Virus record (IMG/VR): IMGVR_UViG_3300028840_002420
Location: 1-64,000 of that record
Length of the DNA: 64,000 bases
Reading direction: 5' to 3' (one strand)
From: a virus
The position numbers and the translations under genes are program-made. Positions 58,696 through 64,000 of the stretch are shown piece by piece (position 1 is the first letter of the stretch; every line of letters starts with the position of its first letter). The notes under the pieces are model-generated. The model ran no database searches, was not told the origin of the DNA, and saw nothing but the letters and a program-made list of their open reading frames with translations.

Positions 58696-59715
58696 ATGTC
58701 GGACGAAGAACTGCCTGAAATCTCTGATGCTGACTTCGCGGCGATGACGGCTCAGGCTCACGAGCTGGGCATTCATTACACGGGGGTCGATCCGCTCGAG
58801 CTGCAGGCGTTTATCGCGATGGCTCAAGCGGATCGCGGACCAGAGCATCCTGTGCCGTGCTTTGGACTGAGCTACGATCCGAGTCATCGGCCGTGCAGGA
58901 TTTGTCAGATGCGGAATCCGTGCGCCGATGCTGACAAAAAGCCGCGGGTTGAGGTGGCGGATGTGCGGCGGCTCGAGCCAGTTCCGTGTGAAGCCTGCAG
59001 GAGGGGAGAGCTGAACATCGAGCTGCAGGATGTCGAGACGCACGAGATTCGGGACTACGGATGCTCGACCCATGGGTGTCAGAATACGCTGGGCATCCAG
59101 GTCGGGTGGGAAAGTGGCAGCCGTCCGACCGAGATTGTGCTGGGTGAGGCTGACGCCGATGAGGAAGCAGCAAAGGTAGAGACGGAGGCTGAAGCGGAGC
59201 CAGAGAAGCCCGCTCTTGAAGTGATCGATGGGGGAAAGTCCAAGCCCAAAAAGAAGGTCACGGTCAAAAAGCCTTCGGCGAAGAAAGCTCCGGCGAAGAA
59301 AGCTGCGAAGGCCCCAGCGAAGAAGGCCCCAGAGAAGAAGGCTCCAGCGAAGAAGGCTCCAGCGAAGAAGGCCCCAGCGAAGAAGGCCCCAGCGAAGAAG
59401 GCCCCAGCGAAGAAGGCCCCAACGAAGGCCGCGAAGAAGGCTCCAGCGAAGGCCGCGAAGAAGGCTCCAGCGAAGAAAATTACAGTCAAGCGAGCTCCGC
59501 CCAAGAAACCGCGAGCTGGGGCGGATCTGAGCTTCGTTTGGGATGGGCGTACTTACGATTCGCTAACGGCGATTGCGGAAGCAATCACCAAGACGCGGAA
59601 TTGGAGCGGGCCGAAGTTTTTCAAAATCCGGTCAGCTGATCTGCAGCCAGGGATCACGCTGAGCCGAGTTTTCGAGGGCGATGAGTACGTCGTCTCAGTG
59701 GAGAAGCGCAAATGA
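58696..59715 (+). CDS. Zinc-cluster, AKKAP-repeat, DUF2924/RAMA-like protein
   Basis: 339 residues in three parts. Residues 50-135 hold many Cys (CFGLSYDPSHRPCRICQMRN, CEACRRG, CSTHGC). Residues about 178-265 are a histone-H1-like run of lysine/alanine/proline repeats (AKKAP units, 15-base DNA repeats). Residues about 275-339 (SFVWDGRTYDSLTAIAEAIT and WSGPKFFKI) resemble the DUF2924/RAMA domain, found fused to DNA modification enzymes. It may bind or protect phage DNA. AGGAG before the ATG. Confidence 0.6.
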   Translation: MSDEELPEISDADFAAMTAQAHELGIHYTGVDPLELQAFIAMAQADRGPEHPVPCFGLSYDPSHRPCRICQMRNPCADADKKPRVEVADVRRLEPVPCEACRRGELNIELQDVETHEIRDYGCSTHGCQNTLGIQVGWESGSRPTEIVLGEADADEEAAKVETEAEAEPEKPALEVIDGGKSKPKKKVTVKKPSAKKAPAKKAAKAPAKKAPEKKAPAKKAPAKKAPAKKAPAKKAPAKKAPTKAAKKAPAKAAKKAPAKKITVKRAPPKKPRAGADLSFVWDGRTYDSLTAIAEAITKTRNWSGPKFFKIRSADLQPGITLSRVFEGDEYVVSVEKRK

Positions 59716-60266
59716 ACGGACATACAATCATCCGCGTCAAGAGCTTCGAGGACCTGATCCACAAGGTGATGGCGTTCAGCTCGTTTCGTATTCAGGATCG
59801 GCTTTACAGCGCGGAGTTATTGGTTCCGCAGCTGGTGATCGACAACAAGGATCTGCTCACCGAGTCGGCGATGTGTGCGGCTTTCGTGTTGTATTGGGGC
59901 CGAGAAGCTGCAGCGGCTCGACGGGCAAAGGCTCGGGTCGAGTCAGCCTATCGGACGTGGCGGGACCGGACGTGGCTGGAGATCAAGCACACGCCGTTGC
60001 CTGATACAGAAGGCAAGCCGAAGTATCCAACGGATGCTCACGTGGAGCGGCTGCTACACCAGCACCCAGAATACGGGGAATGGCGCGGCCGTCAGGACGA
60101 CGCTCAGGAAGCGGCCGAGAACGCCGAAGCGGTGCACCTGGCATTTCAGACCAAAGCTGAGCTGATCAAAAATCAACAGCGTCTGCTGCATGATGAGGCA
60201 GGCGGTCCTTACCAGATCGCGGAGGAGCCGCGACAGACTCAGGCTAGAGAGCCCAAAGTCAGCTAG
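59712..60266 (+). CDS. UvsY-like candidate recombination mediator (tentative)
   Basis: 184 residues. Mostly helical: [20 protein letters not shown], then [20 protein letters not shown], then an acidic end. Helical size and position beside ssDNA-binding and UvsX-like genes suggest a mediator that loads recombinase on ssDNA, like T4 UvsY. No direct motif supports it. Its ATG overlaps the previous stop (ATGA). Confidence 0.4.
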   Translation: MNGHTIIRVKSFEDLIHKVMAFSSFRIQDRLYSAELLVPQLVIDNKDLLTESAMCAAFVLYWGREAAAARRAKARVESAYRTWRDRTWLEIKHTPLPDTEGKPKYPTDAHVERLLHQHPEYGEWRGRQDDAQEAAENAEAVHLAFQTKAELIKNQQRLLHDEAGGPYQIAEEPRQTQAREPKVS

Positions 60267-60276
60267 GAGGAAATCG

Positions 60277-61791
60277 ATGTCTGGCGATCAACGTTACCCA
60301 CAGTACCCATTGCCTGGGCAGGGCGCTGTTCACGGGGCGGTAGCGCCTCATGGGCATCCCGAGCAGGCTCCACAGGGCCAGCCTCCACAGGGCCAGCCTC
60401 CACAGGGCCAGCCTCCACAGGGCCAGCCTCCACAGGGCCAGCCTCCACAGCAGGCTCCGCAGCAGGGTTATCCGCAGCAGTTTTCTCCAGAGGCCGCAGT
60501 TGCCGAGGGAGTGCTGGCTGGTGCCGGTTATCCGCAGCAGTCGCCGCAGCAGTCGCCGCAGCAGTCGCCGCAGCAAGCGCCGGGACAGCCGTGGAATCAA
60601 TCGGCTGACTTGCCTCCAGAGATGGCGGCAGCGATGGCCGATGCTGTGGATCAGTCCCGTGTCGGCGGGTCCGATGCGGATTTCTGGCGACCGAACAAGC
60701 CGAAGAACGTCGGAGAGACGGCGGAGTCGGTTGTCCGGGTGTTCCCGAGCTGGACGGGGGATCCGCGTATGCCGTTCTGGCATATGTCGTGGCGGCATTT
60801 TTGCATGGTCCAGCTAGAGGACGGCAGCAAGCGGCGCCAGCCGCGGAATTGCCCAGCCAAGAACGTACCGCCAGGCAGTCCACCGGGTCGTTGTGCTATC
60901 TGCGACCGACGCGAGCGGGCGTTGGCGGCCGGCGACGAAAAGACGGCGAAGACGCTCGAGCCGAAACCGCGGTTCTACATGAACGTGATCGACGCCAATG
61001 ACCAGGACGCTCATTGGAAGGTCGATCCGCAGACCGGGCAGAATGTGCCTGTCGCTAAGGTGTGGGATTGCACGCCGGGGCTGTTCAAGAAGCTGACGAA
61101 CGTCATTTCTGCTAAGGGCGCGATTTACGATATGCAGGTCGGGCGCTATCTCAAGGTATTCGCAGCGAAGCACGGCAGCGAGGACCGAGATGTGCGGTTC
61201 GATTGCACCGACGCGACGGATCCATGTCCGGTTCCGGCTGGATTCGAGCAGACAGTGTTGGTCGCGTTGGACAAGCTCGATTCGGCTCGCTCGTATGAAG
61301 AGCTGGCGAACGATATCGCGGCGACCTATCCCGATCCCCAGGGAATGCCCGTTGGAGGCGCGCAGCAGCCGCCGCAGCAGCCGCCGCAAGCTCAGCCCCC
61401 TTATGGGCCACCAGCGGGTTACGGACAGCCACAGGCGCAGCAGGGCTATCCGCAGCAGGGCTATCCGCAGCAGGGCTATCCGCAGCAGGGCTATCCGCAG
61501 CAGGGCTATCCGCAGCAGGGCTATCCGCAGCAGGGCTATCCGCAGCAGGGCGCTCCGCAAGGTCCTCCGCAAGGTCCTCCACAGGGCTACCCGCAGCAGG
61601 CCGCTCCGCAGCAGGGCTATCCGCAGCAGGGCGCTCCGCAAGGTCCTCCACAGGGCTACCCGCAGCAGGGCGCTCCGCAAGGCGCTCCACAGGGCTACCC
61701 GCAGCAGGGCGCTCCGCAAGGCGCTCCGCAAGGTCCTCCGCAGCAGGGCGCTCCGCAAGGTGCACCGGGAGGTGATGATGTCCCTTTCTAG
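60277..61791 (+). CDS. gp32-like single-stranded DNA-binding protein with long low-complexity arms
   Basis: 504 residues from the ATG at 60277 (AGGAGG). The centre (about 130-350) matches the T4 gp32 type: [20 protein letters not shown], a zinc-site region with NCPAKN and CAICDRR, then [10 protein letters not shown] and a basic strand region. N-terminal side: five GQPPQ repeats (60370-60450) and more PQQ. C-terminal side: seven QGYPQ repeats (61440-61560) then QGAPQG. The last five residues (DDVPF) give an acidic-aromatic tip, as is usual for SSB partner docking. Low-complexity arms may promote condensates. Confidence 0.85.
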   Translation: MSGDQRYPQYPLPGQGAVHGAVAPHGHPEQAPQGQPPQGQPPQGQPPQGQPPQGQPPQQAPQQGYPQQFSPEAAVAEGVLAGAGYPQQSPQQSPQQSPQQAPGQPWNQSADLPPEMAAAMADAVDQSRVGGSDADFWRPNKPKNVGETAESVVRVFPSWTGDPRMPFWHMSWRHFCMVQLEDGSKRRQPRNCPAKNVPPGSPPGRCAICDRRERALAAGDEKTAKTLEPKPRFYMNVIDANDQDAHWKVDPQTGQNVPVAKVWDCTPGLFKKLTNVISAKGAIYDMQVGRYLKVFAAKHGSEDRDVRFDCTDATDPCPVPAGFEQTVLVALDKLDSARSYEELANDIAATYPDPQGMPVGGAQQPPQQPPQAQPPYGPPAGYGQPQAQQGYPQQGYPQQGYPQQGYPQQGYPQQGYPQQGYPQQGAPQGPPQGPPQGYPQQAAPQQGYPQQGAPQGPPQGYPQQGAPQGAPQGYPQQGAPQGAPQGPPQQGAPQGAPGGDDVPF

Positions 61792-62003
61792 GGGATGGGA
61801 GCAGCACGCAGGCGCCGAAGCCCCCGGTTGATGGCCGGGGGATTCCGCGCTGCTGGGGCCGTTGGTGGGCCGACGATCGGACGTGTCGAGCTTGCTGGGT
61901 GGCTGAAGCATGCGAGCAGCAATCGCCGGGTGACAAGCCGCTCGAACCAGTCACTGGTGATCCCGCAGATCCTGAAGAATTGGAGCGGCAATTGCGGGGT
62001 TGA
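61778..62003 (+). CDS. Small Cys/Trp-rich protein, probably needs a frameshift
   Basis: GGAGG precedes ATG 61775/61778, but that frame stops at 61829 after [17 protein letters not shown]. The frame one base ahead (+1) continues as [19 protein letters not shown] and ends with TGA 62001-62003, overlapping the recombinase start. It has no good start codon of its own. The joint is at CCC-CCG (five C). Cys pairs (CWGRWW, CRAC, EACE) suggest a zinc site. Either a single-base indel or a +1 recoding site. Confidence 0.45.
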
Positions 62004-63169
62004 TGATGCCGAAACCTTCCAAAACGACCACCAAGAAAGCTACTAAGAAGGCTACCAAGAAGGTCTCGCCGAAGCGTAAATCGTCGGGCTCAAAAGCCAA
62101 GCAGGCGACACAGCTGCAGGTGCTCACTGAGGTTCACGATTACTTTTCGAATCACAAGCAATTCGCTGGCCAGCTGATCAAGATGGATTCGCTGGACAAT
62201 ACTGTGCCCGGCTACGTTTCGAGTCAGAGTCTGGCGCTGGATTGGATAGCGGGCAACGGTGGCTTTCCGATGTCGCGGGTGATCGATGTCAGCGGTGACG
62301 AAGGCACGGGCAAGAGTACGCTGGGTGATCACATCATGGCGGAAGTCCAGCGGCTTGGGGGTCACGCTTATTTGTGGGATCCGGAGAACGCTCGAGACAA
62401 CCGCTACCAGAAGCAGCTCGGAATCGCTCGGTCGCGAGCGGCTCAGATCGTCAGCCACACGATGGAGGATGGTTTCGAGCTGATGATCGAGATACTGCAG
62501 CAGCACCTGATGAAAGATCCTTTACGGCCTGGGATCATTCTTTGGGATACACCGGCCGGGACGCCAACACGTAACGAGGCCGATCCAGAAAAGACTGACG
62601 AGCGGATGGGGCCGGCGAAAATTATCCGGGGATACCTGCGTAAGCTGAATCAGATTCTGATGCAGACGCGTTGGGTCCTCTGCGTGATCAATCAGACCTA
62701 TCGCGGGCACATGCAGTCCGGACAGACCTACAAAGCTGTGTACGGGGGCGGTGGGATCCCGTTCTATTCGAGTTGTCGGCTGGAGATCAGTCACGTCAGT
62801 CGGTTTTGGCGCAGCTCTACGGACAAGTCGCGGGGAATGCCCCCGTTGGGGCAGACTGCGTGGGTGCGGAATATCAAAAATCGCTGCGGGATGCCGTGGC
62901 GGTCGCGTCAGATCTGCATCGAGTTCGGTCAGGGGATCGATAACTACTGGACGATGTTCGATACGCTCAAGGGCTACGGGGCGCTTGAAGTTAGCTCGAA
63001 CGGCTGGGCTGCTTTCGATCCGGACTGTTATCCGGAGCTGGCCAAGGCCGTACCAAAGAAGTGGCAGACCGGGTACCAGGGGCTCAAGCATTTCGTGGCT
63101 GAAGATCCGAATCTGTGGCCGCTGCTGATCGAGGTATATAAGTCGATTGAGGAGAGCTGGAATGTCTGA
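62003..63169 (+). CDS. UvsX/RecA-like recombinase
   Basis: 388 residues from ATG 62003 (62006 is an alternative). A Lys/Ala/Thr-rich N-terminal arm (KKATKKATKK) precedes the RecA core: Walker A GDEGTGKST (about 97-105), HAYLWDPENARDNR, Walker B GIILWDTPAG, VLCVINQTYRG, then a C-terminal part. The basic arm is unlike E. coli RecA and may help bind DNA. Drives strand exchange, T4 style. Confidence 0.88.
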   Translation: MMPKPSKTTTKKATKKATKKVSPKRKSSGSKAKQATQLQVLTEVHDYFSNHKQFAGQLIKMDSLDNTVPGYVSSQSLALDWIAGNGGFPMSRVIDVSGDEGTGKSTLGDHIMAEVQRLGGHAYLWDPENARDNRYQKQLGIARSRAAQIVSHTMEDGFELMIEILQQHLMKDPLRPGIILWDTPAGTPTRNEADPEKTDERMGPAKIIRGYLRKLNQILMQTRWVLCVINQTYRGHMQSGQTYKAVYGGGGIPFYSSCRLEISHVSRFWRSSTDKSRGMPPLGQTAWVRNIKNRCGMPWRSRQICIEFGQGIDNYWTMFDTLKGYGALEVSSNGWAAFDPDCYPELAKAVPKKWQTGYQGLKHFVAEDPNLWPLLIEVYKSIEESWNV

Positions 63170-63485
63170 CAGGGATGTTGTTGGCGAGCCGCGGATTATC
63201 GGTCTTGACAGTCCGGAGTCGATTGTCCGGGTTTGTGAGACGAAGATCGACGAGCTGCAGAAGCACTTGGACGCGTTCCCAGGACCGTACGAGCCGCTGA
63301 ACGGGACCGAGTACATTGTCTGGGAACGTCGGGCGATGATGAAGATGGGGATCGCTCAGGGCTGGGTAGCGGCATTGGCTGCGATCAAGGTGCTGCCGTT
63401 CGAGATCGGAGAGCGGCTCAAGCATCGAGCTGTCGGTGTGATCAATCGGGCCGCGGCCAAAGTGCAGATGGGAGAGCGCCGCTGA
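63162..63485 (+). CDS. Small hypothetical protein
   Basis: 107 residues from the ATG at 63162, which overlaps the recombinase stop and has GAGGAG before it. Helical pattern (SIVRVCETKIDELQKHLDAF, MGIAQGWVAALAAIKVL) and basic end. Unknown family. Its stop overlaps the next ATG (TGATG). Confidence 0.55.
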   Translation: MSDRDVVGEPRIIGLDSPESIVRVCETKIDELQKHLDAFPGPYEPLNGTEYIVWERRAMMKMGIAQGWVAALAAIKVLPFEIGERLKHRAVGVINRAAAKVQMGERR

Positions 63486-63940
63486 TGGTCTGCGTGCAGT
63501 GCGGGGCGCCGATGCCACAAGGTTATTGTCCCCACGGGCACAACCGTGGTGGGTTCGCAGCTCCGCTATCCGTCGAAGGGCAGAAGATCCGCGGGACGCT
63601 GCCGCCACCTGGACAGTGGCTCGGGTGGTCGATCAATCTGACGCTGCCAGAGCCAGAGCACGTGTTCGAGGTGACGTTTCCTGTACCTCCGATGTTCGAC
63701 ATCTCGACGGGGCCGGTGATGGAGGTGGTGTTCTGGTCGGATCTGGTCGCGAGATGGATTCACGGGGTGAGCTATCACTTCGATCAGGGGTTACCAGACG
63801 GCCATGTGCAGGTCGCTGTCGGTGATTTGGAGTGGGTTGGCCAGTGCGCTGATATCGGTGGGCGCGATGGCTTGATTCACGTGGTTCAGCAGCTGGAGGC
63901 TTATCAGCGTGGGATCCCCAGTCCTATCCCAGAGCATTAG
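63485..63940 (+). CDS. Small protein with N-terminal zinc knuckle
   Basis: 151 residues. The first 20 residues have CVQCGAPMPQGYCPHGH, a compact zinc site. The rest is beta-rich (LGWSINLTLPEPEHVFEVTF). Function unknown. The following gene begins inside its 3' end. Confidence 0.55.
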   Translation: MVCVQCGAPMPQGYCPHGHNRGGFAAPLSVEGQKIRGTLPPPGQWLGWSINLTLPEPEHVFEVTFPVPPMFDISTGPVMEVVFWSDLVARWIHGVSYHFDQGLPDGHVQVAVGDLEWVGQCADIGGRDGLIHVVQQLEAYQRGIPSPIPEH

Positions 63941-64000
63941 CGCGGCCAACGTTCCGTTGGAGAAGTCCGGGATTGACTGGACTGTCTGCCGAACCGTTGA
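63909..64000 (+). CDS. Start of the next gene (runs off the window)
   Basis: A GTG at 63909 with GGAGG nine bases upstream opens a frame that stays open to the window end (VGSPVLSQSISAANVPLEKS, then GIDWTVCRTV). It overlaps the previous gene by 32 bases. Too short to assign. Confidence 0.5.
   Translation, partial: MGSPVLSQSISAANVPLEKSGIDWTVCRTV

Noticed and set aside
59290-59480. 15-base repeats as a CRISPR or regulatory array
   Set aside because: They encode in-frame AKKAP protein repeats, with no spacers.
61441-61560. 15-base tandem repeats as a CRISPR-like array
   Set aside because: Repeats are contiguous, without spacers, and encode QGYPQ in the SSB frame.
61795-62046. 83-residue frame overlapping the end of the SSB and the start of the recombinase gene
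   Set aside because: Its arginine/glycine-rich text looks like a shadow; the other frame (Cys/Trp-rich) has clearer protein character and a stop that overlaps the recombinase start.
1-64000. Integrase, insertion sequence, toxin-antitoxin or retron
   Set aside because: No recombinase catalytic motif, terminal repeats with transposase, or reverse transcriptase motif was seen on either strand.

Overview
The window is part of the genome of a GC-rich (about 60 percent by eye), tightly packed, strictly lytic-looking dsDNA phage with a contractile tail. The tail sheath, tail tube, gpV-like spike, LysM/gp25-like wedge fusion and baseplate J-like protein make it a myovirus. No integrase, repressor or transposase is recognisable. 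Almost everything is on the + strand, with stop/start overlaps (ATGA, TGATG, GTGA) throughout. The host cannot be named from the sequence. The terminase and most of the portal lie upstream of the left edge, and the last gene runs off the right edge.

Layout. 1-9602: head module, in the order portal C-terminus, MuF minor head protein carrying a pyrophosphatase-like domain, large polyvalent-type protein, zinc-ribbon protein, prohead protease, scaffold-like protein and major capsid protein. 9603-17962: small head decoration, fibre and accessory proteins, including a tandem duplication and a poly-gamma-glutamate hydrolase-like enzyme. 17962-21381: connector and neck genes (adaptor, head closure, tail completion, tail terminator). 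21383-33974: contractile tail (sheath, tube, chaperone pair with possible frameshift, tape measure, hub, spike, LysM-gp25 fusion, gpJ). 33975-45004: host-contact proteins and fibres, including three neighbouring genes that share one Ig-like module. 45014-46962: lysis and envelope cassette (holin-like membrane protein, spanin-like pair) without a recognisable endolysin.

46963-49857 is a non-coding-rich junction. It holds a repeat-rich stretch with a DnaA-box-like word, four abutting tRNA genes (three with Leu anticodons but short variable loops, plus a normal class II Tyr tRNA), two genes on the minus strand, a leftward terminator, a winged-helix-like regulator, and a 270-base zone full of direct and inverted repeats.

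49858-64000: DNA metabolism. UvsW-like helicase, split DnaJ-type proteins, an Sm-like small protein, DnaB-like helicase, DnaG-like primase, a sigma-factor-like HTH protein, a lysine/alanine-repeat chromatin-like protein, a UvsY-like candidate, a gp32-like ssDNA-binding protein with very long low-complexity arms, and UvsX/RecA. Together they suggest primosome-driven replication coupled to T4-style recombination-dependent replication, with many tiny zinc-binding accessory proteins.

Beyond the gene list, the clearest unexplained signals are three: a strong excess of the word TGCGGA/TCCGCA across the window in all reading frames, the class I Leu-anticodon tRNA trio, and three places where a +1 (or -2) frame change would be needed to make sense of a gene.
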